This document shows, piece by piece, positions 1-6,661 of a DNA stretch of 11,257 nt (position 1 is the stretch's first letter; each line of letters opens with the position of its first letter). The notes below the pieces were generated by a model, which was given only the letters and a program-made list of their open reading frames with translations, had not been told where the DNA came from and searched no databases. This stretch comes from JBKPIY01 sp046730475 (GTDB taxonomy: Bacteria; Actinomycetota; Thermoleophilia; Solirubrobacterales; 70-9). The translations under genes and the position numbers were made by a program. The DNA lies in NCBI GenBank assembly GCA_046730475.1, contig JBKPIY010000026.1, positions 1-11,257 on the forward strand, written 5' to 3'.

Positions 1-283
1 TCGAGTTGTTCCACTCGGCGTTTTGGAGCGTCGCCGAGACCACGTACTTCGGTGACTCGTTCATGAAGGGGGCGCCGGGGTCGCTCTCGGCGGTACGAGC
101 CGACCAAGCCGGCGCGAACATCTCGAAGGTGCGGCGTCCGAGGAGCAGCGCCTCGCTCGATCCCATGACTCGGCTGATGGCCTCGCCCATCTTGGGATCG
201 AACGGATAATCCATCGTCCAGGTCGGTGATTCGATAACCCCGTCCAGCGTGATGAACTCATGTACCAGGATCTCGCCCGCGAT
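1..283 (-). CDS. dihydrofolate reductase (RibD C-terminal) family protein, 3' end beyond window
   Basis: The minus-strand frame encodes about 94 residues with family hallmarks: HEFITLDGVIE near the N-terminus, LLGRRTFEMFAPAW in the middle, and DPGAPFMNESPKYVVSATL near the window edge. These match NADPH-dependent reductases of the RibD C-terminal/YwjB type, usually about 190 residues, so roughly the N-terminal half is visible. The physiological substrate is not known for this branch. Oddly, there is no ATG, GTG or TTG where the family normally starts, 3-6 residues before the VHEF strand. An AAGGAG sequence (minus strand, 288-293) stands just before an ATC codon at 283-281, only 3 nt away. Either ATC is a rare start or the true start was lost at a junction. 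The 5' end abuts a CPBP gene that also lacks its 5' part. Family call is firm; the start is not. Confidence 0.75.
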   Translation of the reverse strand, partial: MAGEILVHEFITLDGVIESPTWTMDYPFDPKMGEAISRVMGSSEALLLGRRTFEMFAPAWSARTAESDPGAPFMNESPKYVVSATLQNAEWNNS

Positions 284-294
284 GCTCTCCTTAG

Positions 295-670
295 GTGCGC
301 GGGGTGTTTGGAGCTATTCGGCACCCCTCGGTGGTCGTCGTGCTTCTCGTCTTCTATACCGTGCTCGGCGAGGAGCTGCTGTTCCGGGGGCTACTGCTGC
401 CGCGAATGCGAGCTGTCTTTGGGAGGCGCGATTGGGTCGCCAACGGGGGCCCTATTCGCGGTTTACCACCTGCACCAGCCGTGGAGCATTCTGTCCAGCC
501 TGATCGACGGCATCTTCTTTCAGGCCCATCCCTCGCGGCGGTTCCAGAGCGCGTGGATGGGGATCATCGTGCACTCGGCTCCAAGCGTCTTCATTATCGG
601 TTTCGTCCTTACCCTCGTGCTCGCGTTAGCCGGCTACTGCCGTTCGCGAATTGCGAGCGCCAGCCCGTAA
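295..670 (+). pseudogene. CPBP-family intramembrane metalloprotease, 5'-truncated and frameshifted
   Basis: Two adjacent frames join into a CPBP (Rce1-like, formerly CAAX-protease) C-terminal region. The first frame (295-444) gives a hydrophobic helix followed by GEELLFRGLLLPRM, with the catalytic EExxxR motif at about residues 26-31. The second frame (about 450-669) gives ALFAVYHLHQPW, the FxxxH motif, and then GIIVHSAPSV, the third motif, inside another helix. The switch lies at a run of five G at 445-449; four G would restore one frame. Family members usually carry about 100-170 more N-terminal residues with extra membrane helices. Here a TAG at 292-294 closes the frame and the divergent reductase gene begins. 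The GTG at 295 is just the first start codon available. Members are membrane-embedded and cleave or modify partner proteins; this copy is probably inactive unless the G run is a sequencing error. Confidence 0.75.
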
Positions 671-813
671 GAGCGCTCCCTTCCATGCACAGGGGTACCG
701 ATTAGCCGCCCCTCCCTTACAAGCGTAGAAGTCTGATTTCTGAGGCCGCAGGGCCGACGGCGAGCGCGGCGGCAGCGTTTCGGCAGGAGCCCGAGACGCG
801 CCTAGTCGCCTTT

Positions 814-840
814 CCCCTTACACGCATCGGCTGTAAGGGG
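814..840 (-). terminator. perfect inverted repeat after DUF2182 gene, likely terminator
   Basis: CCCCTTACA (814-822) and TGTAAGGGG (832-840) form a perfect 9-bp stem with a 9-nt loop. It begins 8 nt past the stop codon of the minus-strand DUF2182 gene. There is no T-tract on the minus-strand exit side, which is common for actinobacterial terminators. The plus-strand CPBP remnant also ends upstream, so the hairpin could serve both directions. Confidence 0.5.
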
Positions 841-848
841 GACGCTCT

Positions 849-1610
849 CTAGCCGGGGATCGTCAACCCCGGCACCTGCGCTGGGGCGACTGCGACCCCC
901 AGGGCGACCGCGACCAGCACCGCCACCGTGGCGCCGCTCGCCAGGGCGCCCCCGGGCAGCAGGCTCTCGATCGCGATCAGGCCGGTGATCAGCACCATCC
1001 ACCCGACACTCATCACGCCGAGCGCGAACAGCGCCGCCATCAGGGCCCAGCAGCAGCCGACGCAGAATCCGCCATGCTCGATGCCCATCCGCATCGCCCC
1101 AAGGCGGCCTGGGCGCCAGCGCTCGATCAGTAGCTGCGGCTCCCGGCAGTGGCGCAGGCAGATCCGCTTTGCACGGGTGAGCTGGTACAGGGCGGCACCC
1201 GCGATCACGCCGGCGGCGACGTACGGACCCGCTTGATCCCAGGCCAGAAGGCCGAGGCCGAGTCCGCGGACGTCTTGGATCAGGGCATAGGGCAGCAACC
1301 CCGCGGCTACCCATGACGCCAGATACCCGGCGGTGAACAGGGCCGTCTCGGTCGCGGACGCCGCGGGCGAGGAACCGGTGCCGGATCGCGCCCGATCCGC
1401 ATATGCCACCGCCATCGGGGCCACCGACGGGAGCATCATCGCGGCCATCATCGTCACCCAGACGACGGCGAACCAGCCGAGCGCGCCCAGGTCGGTTCCG
1501 GGCCCCATGTCCATGCCGTCCATCCGATTCGCGGTCACGATCCAGGAGGCGGCCGCCGCCGCGATCAGCGGCACCGCCGGCCAGGAGTTGCTCAGCCTGT
1601 CCGATGTCAT
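849..1610 (-). CDS. DUF2182 domain-containing integral membrane protein
   Basis: A 253-residue, very hydrophobic protein with the signature segments of DUF2182 (predicted metal-binding membrane proteins). These are TMMAAMMLPSVAPM at about 52-65, AKRICLRHC at about 147-155, and GIEHGGFCVGCCWALM at about 176-191 followed by ALGVMSVGWM. About six or seven membrane helices are visible, plus a Met/Asp-rich stretch (MDGMDM, about 30-35) before the second helix. The conserved Cys, His and Met residues suggest binding of a soft metal or copper, but no function is proven for the family. I chose the ATG at 1610-1608 because it overlaps the stop of the upstream SRPBCC frame as ATGA, indicating translational coupling. 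An in-frame start 33 nt further upstream is less likely. The gene is intact and probably the last in its transcript, before the hairpin at 814-840. Confidence 0.85.
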   Translation of the reverse strand: MTSDRLSNSWPAVPLIAAAAASWIVTANRMDGMDMGPGTDLGALGWFAVVWVTMMAAMMLPSVAPMAVAYADRARSGTGSSPAASATETALFTAGYLASWVAAGLLPYALIQDVRGLGLGLLAWDQAGPYVAAGVIAGAALYQLTRAKRICLRHCREPQLLIERWRPGRLGAMRMGIEHGGFCVGCCWALMAALFALGVMSVGWMVLITGLIAIESLLPGGALASGATVAVLVAVALGVAVAPAQVPGLTIPG

Positions 1611-1906
1611 CCCGCGAGCGCGCGATCGAGGTTGTCGAAGCATCTCTGCCAGCCGTCCTCGTGCTGGTCTCGGCCCTCGTCGGTGGTGATGCCGCTGTCG
1701 ATCATCAGCACCGTGGTCGCGCCGTCCCGCTCCGAGAACTCAAGCTCGATCAGCTGCGGGTTCGAGGGATCGTCATCCCAGATCCAGGTGAAGGCGAGTT
1801 TGTGGGGCGGCTCGATCACCGTGTAATCGCCGCTCCCGCCGTAATCGGCGCCCTCCTTGGGATCCCGCATCACGATCCGAAGCTGCCCGCCAACACGGAG
1901 GCGCAA
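1607..1906 (-). pseudogene. SRPBCC (AHSA1-type) protein, C-terminal part only
   Basis: Ninety-nine residues match the C-terminal two-thirds of an Aha1/START-fold SRPBCC domain: RLRVGGQLRIVMRDP, then YTVIEPPHKLAFTWIWDDDP, then the terminal helix HEDGWQRCFDNLDRALAG. The family usually has about 145 residues, beginning with an IERTFDAP strand and an FDAWT helix, and both are missing here. The frame is closed by a TGA just upstream of a TTG at 1906, and the sequence before it belongs to an alpha/beta-hydrolase. The missing N-terminal type of sequence appears alone at 7957-8088 on the same strand. The stop codon overlaps the DUF2182 start (ATGA), so the two genes were coupled. It could be expressed as a short protein from TTG, but a complete ligand cavity is unlikely. 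Confidence 0.75.
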
Positions 1907-1910
1907 GATT

Positions 1911-2088
1911 GGCGTTCACCACCGGGAAAAGGTAGGGACCGTCGGGTGATGGCTCCGCGTAGCCGGCCACCAGGACTCGGGCGGGCTCGCGTCTGGATCG
2001 ATCGCATCGGGGGACCCAGCCGTTGCGGTGGAAGACGCCGCTGATGAGGACCACGCGGCGGGCGAGGTCGGGACGGCGGTTCTCGGGC
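1911..2088 (-). pseudogene. alpha/beta-hydrolase fragment with two compensating indels
   Basis: No intact gene is present, but the minus strand reads as about 58 residues of an alpha/beta-hydrolase: RRPDLARRVVLISGVFHRNGW, then DAIDPDASPPE, then VLVAGYAEPSPDGPYLFPVV. In this family that stretch follows the nucleophile elbow, and the RPDL-x-RR-LVLIS strand is typical. The middle piece is in another frame. Removing one C from a CCCCC run and adding one G after CCCGA restores a continuous frame. The nucleophile serine, the catalytic His region and both ends are missing. Its 3' edge fuses directly to the SRPBCC remnant near 1906-1911, so this is a junction of two unrelated gene pieces. Confidence 0.5.
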
Positions 2089-2140
2089 CATCTGAACGCC
2101 CCATCTCATCCCGTCGGGTTGCGGATCGCATCATCGCCGA

Positions 2141-2146
2141 TAGGCT
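2141..2146 (+). promoter_or_regulatory. -10 hexamer TAGGCT for a leaderless GNAT mRNA
   Basis: TAGGCT fits the actinobacterial TANNNT -10 pattern and lies exactly 6 nt before the GTG at 2153. No Shine-Dalgarno sequence is present there. This spacing places the transcription start on or beside the start codon. Confidence 0.4.
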
Positions 2147-2152
2147 CGCCTG

Positions 2153-2686
2153 GTGATCGCAGAGCAGACAGGGCCGCCCGAGGTAGAGATCATCGAGGCG
2201 AGGGTGGAGCGGCTCGACGACGTAGAGTCGCTGTGGCGAGCCATGCACGAGTACCACGCCGAGGTCGCCGGCGAGGCCCGCGAGGTCGCCCCATTCCGGC
2301 GCGCGAAGGACTCCTGGCAGCGGCGCCGGGGTGAGTTCGAGCGCTGGATGCGCGCCGGTGACGCCTGGCTGCTGATCGCCGAGCGCGAGGGCTCGCCGGT
2401 CGGCTTCGCCTTCTTCCGGATTTGCGACGGTGACTGGAGCTTCGAGACCAACGAGCGGATGGGCGAGCTCGAGGCGCTCTCGGTCGAGCCCGAGCTGCGC
2501 CGCTGGGGGATCGGCTCGCTGCTCATGGAGGAGGTCGAGAGGCGTCTCGCCGTCGCGGGCGTCGGCTTCATCGGGCTGACCGTCATCGCCGGCAACGAGG
2601 ACGCGCTGCGCTTTTACAGGCGCTGGGGGATGGCGCCGTCGCATGTCCGCTGCCTGGGGCGGACGCTCCTGGGCGGCGGCCAGTAG
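2153..2686 (+). CDS. GNAT-family N-acetyltransferase
   Basis: An intact 177-residue GNAT-fold protein predicted to transfer an acetyl group from acetyl-CoA to an amine; the substrate cannot be read from the sequence. The acetyl-CoA pyrophosphate-binding loop is RRWGIGS (about 116-122) on the strand-helix after LEALSVEPEL. The C-terminal NEDALRFYRRWGM (about 148-160) is the conserved motif B region. The start is GTG at 2153: nothing upstream resembles a ribosome-binding site, but a TAGGCT hexamer 6 nt before it suggests a leaderless mRNA. It is a single-gene unit, with the hydrolase/SRPBCC remnants transcribed the other way to its left and a long gap to its right. Confidence 0.85.
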   Translation: MIAEQTGPPEVEIIEARVERLDDVESLWRAMHEYHAEVAGEAREVAPFRRAKDSWQRRRGEFERWMRAGDAWLLIAEREGSPVGFAFFRICDGDWSFETNERMGELEALSVEPELRRWGIGSLLMEEVERRLAVAGVGFIGLTVIAGNEDALRFYRRWGMAPSHVRCLGRTLLGGGQ

Positions 2687-3028
2687 GCGCCCCGACGCCC
2701 GTCCCGGACGCCAGCGGTGAGGAGTGGCCGAGGCAGGGCCGAGTGGCCCCAGGATTCATGGTGAGGCGGGTCAGACGGAGGACAATTCCAACCCTCTCGC
2801 CCTATCAATCAGGATATGTCGGCGGGAGTGGGGATTCGAGCCCCCGGCCGGCCTTACGACGGTCAACGGCTTCGGGACCGCCCGTGCGCGTCAAGAGCCC
2901 CGCAAACAAGCAGTATCAATCCATCCGTGCGCCCGCCGGTGCGCCAGCATTTCTAATCGCCAGCCCGCCCCGCTTCCTCGCCGACGCTGTCGCACAACCC
3001 TGGCTCAGGCCGAGTACCAGGCGACAGA
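2687..3028. other. 342-bp gap without a gene; tRNA-3'-end-like sequence inside
   Basis: I see no convincing coding region here; the open frames have neither family resemblance nor start signals. On the minus strand, 2820-2846 reads like the 3' end of a tRNA: a four-G/four-C T-stem around CTCGAAT, then CTCCCGC as an acceptor-type strand. No matching D-arm or anticodon arm follows at tRNA spacing, and no CCA is encoded. It may be a tRNA or attachment-site remnant, or chance. Confidence 0.35.
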
Positions 3029-3034
3029 TACGAT
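3029..3034 (+). promoter_or_regulatory. -10 hexamer TACGAT for the metallo-hydrolase gene
   Basis: TACGAT fits TANNNT and ends 6 nt before the GTG at 3041. This is the same spacing as at the GNAT gene at 2153, and again there is no ribosome-binding site. It favours GTG 3041 over ATG 3050 as the start. Confidence 0.4.
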
Positions 3035-3040
3035 CACGCG

Positions 3041-3918
3041 GTGCACCACATGCGGATCTTTCGCCCGGCCGAAGGCATCTTCGCGTTCTATGACGGGCGG
3101 ATCGACGGTTACCGATTCGCCGAAGGTCCGAACTGGGTGGACGACGGAGCGTTGTCGCTCGGCATAAGCAGCTACGCCGTCGTCGATGACGGCGAGGCCC
3201 TCGTCTATGACACCACGTCTCCGTTGAGCACGCGCTCTTTCTCCGCAGCGCCCTGGAGGATCAAGGGGTGCGGGACCTCACGGTGGTCCTCAGCCATTGG
3301 CATCTCGATCACGTTGCCGGCACCGGTGCGTTTCCGGGCTCCGAGGTGATCGCGAGCAGACGCACGGCTGAACTTCTTGCGCGTAACCGGGCAGCGATCG
3401 AAGACGGTTCACACGAGGGGCCGCCGGGGATCGATCCGCTGATCCTCCCGACCCGTGTCTTCTCAGGGCGGGAGCATCTCGAGATCGGCCGGCTGCGAAT
3501 CGAGCTGATCCAAGCCGACATTCACAGCGACGATGCGACGGTGATCTGGCTGCCGCAACGGAGGCTCCTCCTGTGCGGGACACGATGGAGGACACGATCA
3601 CCTATGTCGATCAACCGGAGGCCCTCGAGACGCACCTCAGCGAGCTCGACAGGCTCTGGCGCCTCGCCCCGGATCGGATCTTTGCCCAACCACGGCGATC
3701 CCGACGTGATCGCCGCGGGTGGCTACTCGAGGGACCTGATCCGCGCGACGCAGCACTACATCCGCGTGCTCGAGCGCTGCCGAGACGAGCCCCGATTGCG
3801 CAGCGCCAGGCTTCGCGAGCTGATCGCCGGGCCGCTCGACGCCGGGTGGATCCACTACTTCGCGCCGTACGAGACCGTCCACCGGGAGAACCTCGAGAGC
3901 GTGCTGGCGGCGAGATAG
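3041..3918 (+). pseudogene. MBL-fold metallo-hydrolase with three single-base frameshifts
   Basis: Read across frames, this is a complete hydrolase of about 291 residues. The N-terminal strand is RPAEGIFAFYDGRIDGYRF, then SSYAVVDDGEALVYDT, then the zinc motif HWHLDH (about 86-91). Later come DIHSDDATVIWLP, LLLCGDTMEDTITYVD (frame-corrected), PNHGDPDVIAAGGYS and a helical C-terminus. The metal ligands HxHxDH, the later Asp and the NHGDP histidine are all present, so the ancestor was a functional binuclear metal hydrolase; the substrate is unknown. The breaks are near 3218 (one base missing), at GGG 3577-3579 (one G missing) and at TTT 3681-3683 (one T extra). The last two compensate. Start GTG 3041, with ATG 3050 as alternative. 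Each segment is well conserved, so the damage is recent or artefactual. Confidence 0.75.
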
Positions 3919-3974
3919 TCAGGTCTCGCTTCGCTTCGCAGCGGCTCCGGGGAGCCTCGAAGCCCTCGATCGCC

Positions 3975-4297
3975 GGCGATCGCACCGCGGTCGGCGCCGC
4001 CGCGGACGCGCTCGTCGAGCGTTTCGGCCGCCTCGACATCGTCGTCGCGAACGCGGGCGTGGGGGCCTACGGGTCGTTCCTCGAACTCGATCCGGAGTGG
4101 CTCGAGGCGATGATCGACGTGAACCTCAAGGGCACGCTCTACACGGCGGCCGCGACGCTGCCCCACCTGATCGCGGCGGGCGAGGGCGACTTCGTCTCCC
4201 TGGCAAGCGTCGCCGGCCTCCGCGCCTTTCCCGGCGAGGCGATCTACAACGCGTCGAAGTTCGGCAGCTGGGTTTCACGCGCGCCCTCGACCATGAG
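3975..4297 (+). pseudogene. short-chain dehydrogenase/reductase, internal fragment
   Basis: Only the middle of an SDR is present. Recognisable parts are ALVERFGRLDIVVANAGV (the NAG motif strand), DPEWLEAMIDVNLKG, and FVSLASVAG, which holds the catalytic serine region. The catalytic YNASK motif follows, and after a frame change QLGFTRALDHEL. The TGxxxGxG dinucleotide-binding N-terminus (about 60 residues) and the C-terminal about 80 residues are absent. The frame change near 4263-4266 is explained by one missing C: GGCAG in place of GGCCAG. The right end runs straight into the 3' end of the convergent DUF4328 gene at 4302, and the left end starts shortly after the hydrolase stop at 3918. Without its Rossmann N-terminus it cannot be an enzyme. 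Confidence 0.7.
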
Positions 4298-4301
4298 CTG
4301 A

Positions 4302-4826
4302 TCAGCCGGCTTCCGCCGGTGCGGGCACGGCATCGGGCGCGGATCGAGCCTCGTGGCGGGCCATCCGCTCCTTCTGGCGGCGGGTCACCCTCGCCACCAC
4401 CACGATCGCGAGGACCGGCGCGATCATCTCGGTGAAGTCGACGATCACGTAGCCCATCGCCTGGTCCCGAAGCTCCGGGGCGGTCGCCTCCGCGTCGAAC
4501 GCTGCCCTCACGACGCGGTTGCCGATGAAGCCCGAGATCAACGAGGCCGCCCACCACCAATGCACTAGGGCGGCGACCGGACGCGAGTGCCACTCGCTCG
4601 CTTGCCGGGGCAGATCCGGATCGCTGCCGCGCCAGATGTCGTTCATCACCTGCTTCGGTCGAAACAGGTTGACGATCGGAATGAACCAGTAGACGACCGC
4701 CCAGCGCGGCCCCCACCTGCGGTTGTGCGCTCCCAGCGCCAGGATGTTCTTGTACGCGCGGCTGTACCAGAGGAGGAACGTGGTCGCACCGAGGACGACC
4801 GCGATCGTGTAGATCGTCGCCATCAC
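4302..4826 (-). CDS. DUF4328 domain-containing membrane protein
   Basis: A 174-residue protein with the DUF4328 core: LWYSRAYKNILALGA (about 19-33), RWGPRWAVVYWFIPIVNLFRP (about 37-57) and the following KQVMNDIWRGSDP. Around this are four hydrophobic helices, at about 4-20, 42-55, 84-101 and 125-146, ending in a charged tail rich in Arg, Glu and Ala. Its role is unknown; family members are uncharacterised actinobacterial membrane proteins. Many homologues carry one more helix in front of the LWYSRAYKN region, so this N-terminus is on the short side. An in-frame TAG lies nine codons before the GTG, so it cannot extend. The start is GTG 4826 or the next codon, ATG 4823. It is convergent with the SDR fragment and its stop sits at that fragment's cut end. 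Confidence 0.8.
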   Translation of the reverse strand: MMATIYTIAVVLGATTFLLWYSRAYKNILALGAHNRRWGPRWAVVYWFIPIVNLFRPKQVMNDIWRGSDPDLPRQASEWHSRPVAALVHWWWAASLISGFIGNRVVRAAFDAEATAPELRDQAMGYVIVDFTEMIAPVLAIVVVARVTRRQKERMARHEARSAPDAVPAPAEAG

Positions 4827-5061
4827 CCCGACCCTGTCGTCGCTGCCCTAGCCTGCTGGAGGGTGACGCGGATACGGACCCGCGCCCCCGAACCTGGGCC
4901 GAAAAGGGTGGGGCGATCAGCTCCGTGTCGGGGCCGCGCCGGCCGCTGCGGGGTACCTGAGCAGGTGAGCGACGATCCACATAGGTGAACACCCTCAACC
5001 GGATGGAGCTGGTGTCCTTGGCGAAGCCGAATGAGCTGTCGCGCGGCGTCGGCGGAGGGGG

Positions 5062-5421
5062 ATGAGCCGGTACTCCTACCTGGCCGGAGTCGCCGGCGCG
5101 ACGCTCGGGATCGTCGCGGGGATCGCTCAGTGCGCGCTCGGCACCGAGATCCCCGAATGGACCGGCGACAAGCTCCATCCGGTGCAGCTCGGGATCATCA
5201 CGATCGCGCTCAGCCTGATCGCCTTGGCAGCGGTCGTGTTCGCCCATCGCAATGCCACGATCTCGCCCCAAGCGCGGGTCGCCGTCGCCGTGGCGATCCT
5301 GGTTGCCGCGGTGGTCTGCTTTACGACCGTTAGCAGGCTGTGGTACGTGCCTGGGCCGCTGCTGATCATCGCCGCCGGCCTTCTGCTCGCCGGATCGCGG
5401 CCGCGTCGCGCAGGCCTGTGA
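5062..5421 (+). CDS. small four-helix membrane protein, family unnamed
   Basis: A 119-residue protein with four predicted membrane helices, at about 6-27, 43-61, 70-87 and 95-111. They are separated by a short soluble segment EIPEWTGDKLHPVQLG and a basic C-terminus (SRPRRAGL). I recognise no named family and assign no function; the pattern of a periodic small integral membrane protein is clear. The start ATG 5062 follows a strong GGAGGGG ribosome-binding sequence (5054-5060). It is divergent from DUF4328, with a 235-bp gap between (4827-5061). In that gap I see only an open minus-strand frame without start signals. Confidence 0.65.
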   Translation: MSRYSYLAGVAGATLGIVAGIAQCALGTEIPEWTGDKLHPVQLGIITIALSLIALAAVVFAHRNATISPQARVAVAVAILVAAVVCFTTVSRLWYVPGPLLIIAAGLLLAGSRPRRAGL

Positions 5422-5706
5422 GCTCGTCCGAGGATCACCCGCACGGGGGGATGCCTCCAGGAGCTTACGGGCGGTGGCCTTTTCGGAGGGCGGGGGTGAA
5501 CGCCACGCTGTGCGGAAAGGAACAGCAACGCGACGCAACCGGTCAGTCCGGGCTGCTCGTTTGCTCCGAGGCGCGGGAGCATCAGTTGGAGCGACCGCGT
5601 TCGACCTCCGCCGAGGCTTGGGAGCCCTGGCACCTTGGGCGTGCGTTATGCAATAGATCTCGGGCGTCACGAGTGAAGCGCGCGATCCCGACGGTCGGGC
5701 GGATAG

Positions 5707-5850
5707 GCAGTACCGGAACTGCCGCTTTCGCGCGAGGCTCTCCAGCGCGAGGCTCTCCCACAAACCCCCGCATTTCCACCCGTTTGCAGGGAGGACTGGA
5801 AAATGGCCCGGACCCCCTTGGGCGCCCGGACGGAGCGGGCACTGTGCCAG
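5707..5850 (+). mobile_element. left-end remnant of an IS1182-like insertion sequence
   Basis: About 95 bp here (5707-5812) match, in inverted orientation, the 5' flank and start codon of the transposase remnant at 7872-7963. The shared landmarks in order are GCAGT, CGCG-x-GAGGCT, CACAA-CCCCCG, CCGTT-x-GCAGG and ATGGCCC. The ATG at 5803 would start a transposase beginning MARTPLG, compared with MAQNFLG in the other copy. The frame soon loses similarity, so only the IS tip and a few codons survive; the right limit is approximate. Confidence 0.55.
5730..5758. repeat. two tandem copies of GCGCGAGGCTCTCC
   Basis: The 14-base unit occurs at 5730-5743 and 5745-5758, separated by one A. The related IS end at 7872-7963 has only one, diverged copy, so this looks like a local duplication within the IS terminus. 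Confidence 0.7.
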
Positions 5851-5902
5851 AGCCTGGCTCAGCCGGCCGGGTGCGAGCCGTGCGTCGGCCCTAACCTGAT
5901 CA

Positions 5903-5919
5903 CTGGTCGCCGCGACCAG
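5903..5919. repeat. 17-bp palindrome CTGGTCGC-C-GCGACCAG
   Basis: Perfect 8-bp arms surround a single C at 5911, and GAT/ATC outside them nearly extends the symmetry. The spacing suits a dimeric DNA-binding protein better than a terminator. It lies just inside the IS end and 150 bp from the end of the convergent gene at 6069; the binder, if any, is unknown. Confidence 0.45.
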
Positions 5920-6068
5920 ATCGGCTGCGTCCTGTTCAGGCCGATCGACAGGGCGGAGGGAGACGGAGGACGACCCGGGTGGGCCACCCCGCCCAGGCCC
6001 GGCGGTGAGGTGGCGAAGGCCCTCGCCCCAGGCGCTGATCCACTGGCGGGAGGATCCTCGCGACTGAC

Positions 6069-6635
6069 TCACGGGTTTCGTGTCTTCGCCCTTCGCTCGG
6101 CCTCCGCTTGGATTTCCCCGAGAGAGTGCCGGACCGCCCGCTCCCAGGCCGCGGCGACGCGGTCGCCCCACCACTGGCCGAGCCTCCAGAGGTCGGTTCC
6201 AAGCTCGCCCCGGTACTCGAAGCTTGTACCACGGTCGGTGGGCCGCAGCTCGAAGGTCTCCGCGACGTGGGGCACCGGGCCGCGCACGAGCCTGAACGAG
6301 ATCCGCTCGGGGCGCTCGAAGCGCACGGTCTCGACGGTGGTAGCGACCCCGCCGCGGCCGAGGTCCGTGTAGTGCGCTGCCAGCACGAGGTCCGAACCGC
6401 GCTCCAACACGCGCAGCTTGCTCGCCATCGCCCGCGGGGTCCTGCCGAGGTAGGGCTCGGCGATCACGTCGAATACGGTCTCCCGGCGAGCAGCCACCTG
6501 CATCGAGTGCGGCCCCAGCGGCCGGATGCGGCGACCGACCCCGAGGTCCAGCGTCAGCGCTCCGCGAACCAGGAGGCGGTAGCCGACCGCCACCCCTCCG
6601 AGCGCCGGAAGCACGAGGCGGACGGGGAACCGCAT
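6069..6635 (-). CDS. SRPBCC-family protein with N-terminal membrane anchor
   Basis: A 188-residue protein. A short hydrophobic segment (FPVRLVLPALGGVAVGYRLL, about 3-22) probably anchors it. It is followed by an SRPBCC/polyketide-cyclase-like domain with METS-type strands (ARRETVFDVIAEPYLG, then VLERGSDLVLAAHYTD, then FELRPTDRGTSFEYRGELG). The long C-terminal helix is QWWGDRVAAAWERAVRHSL. The fold forms a ligand cavity; the ligand is not known. I chose ATG 6635 over an in-frame start 114 nt upstream, because the longer N-terminus would overlap the divergent gene and has no protein character. A TAGCCT hexamer 7 nt upstream suggests a leaderless mRNA. It shares a 26-bp intergenic space with the CDP-alcohol phosphatidyltransferase, so the two may be co-regulated. 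Confidence 0.75.
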   Translation of the reverse strand: MRFPVRLVLPALGGVAVGYRLLVRGALTLDLGVGRRIRPLGPHSMQVAARRETVFDVIAEPYLGRTPRAMASKLRVLERGSDLVLAAHYTDLGRGGVATTVETVRFERPERISFRLVRGPVPHVAETFELRPTDRGTSFEYRGELGTDLWRLGQWWGDRVAAAWERAVRHSLGEIQAEAERRAKTRNP

Positions 6636-6642
6636 AACTGAG

Positions 6643-6648
6643 AGGCTA
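6643..6648 (-). promoter_or_regulatory. -10 hexamer TAGCCT for the anchored SRPBCC gene
   Basis: On the minus strand TAGCCT is followed by 7 nt and then the ATG at 6635. It matches the TANNNT pattern and spacing of the other leaderless-looking starts in this window. Confidence 0.4.
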
Positions 6649-6661
6649 CGCGGCAGATCCG

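Larger units (their letters stand above)
5422..6068. other. 647-bp intergenic region with insertion-sequence end and palindromes
   Basis: No gene is supported here. The region holds a perfect GGCAGT/ACTGCC hairpin (5706-5722), CCCGAC-G-GTCGGG just before it, a 15-bp-period direct repeat (5730-5758) and an IS end with a truncated transposase start (to about 5850). It also holds an 8-bp-arm palindrome (5903-5919). A GGCGA/TCGCC hairpin near 6008-6024 lies beyond the stop of the minus-strand gene ending at 6069 and could act as its terminator. A long minus-strand open frame crosses this whole region, but it carries no recognisable domain. Confidence 0.5.

Noticed and set aside
2717..2800. tRNA-Ser-like stretch (GGTGAGG then TGGCCGAG)
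   Set aside because: The acceptor ends do not pair, and the only anticodon-like loop lacks the required T at position 33.
2820..3040. tmRNA 5' end suggested by GGATTCGA and a later GCAAACAA
   Set aside because: No tag reading frame ending in an ALA-type tail, no matching 3' acceptor half, and the metallo-hydrolase gene starts too soon.
3041..3918. Programmed ribosomal frameshifting in the metallo-hydrolase
   Set aside because: Three separate shifts would be needed, the sites lack slippery heptamers, and the family is not known to use frameshifting.
4126..6174. Open minus-strand frame of 682 codons
   Set aside because: It runs antisense or out of frame through the SDR fragment, DUF4328 and the small membrane protein, is rich in Arg, Gly and Pro, and has no recognisable domain. 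It is a GC-bias artefact.
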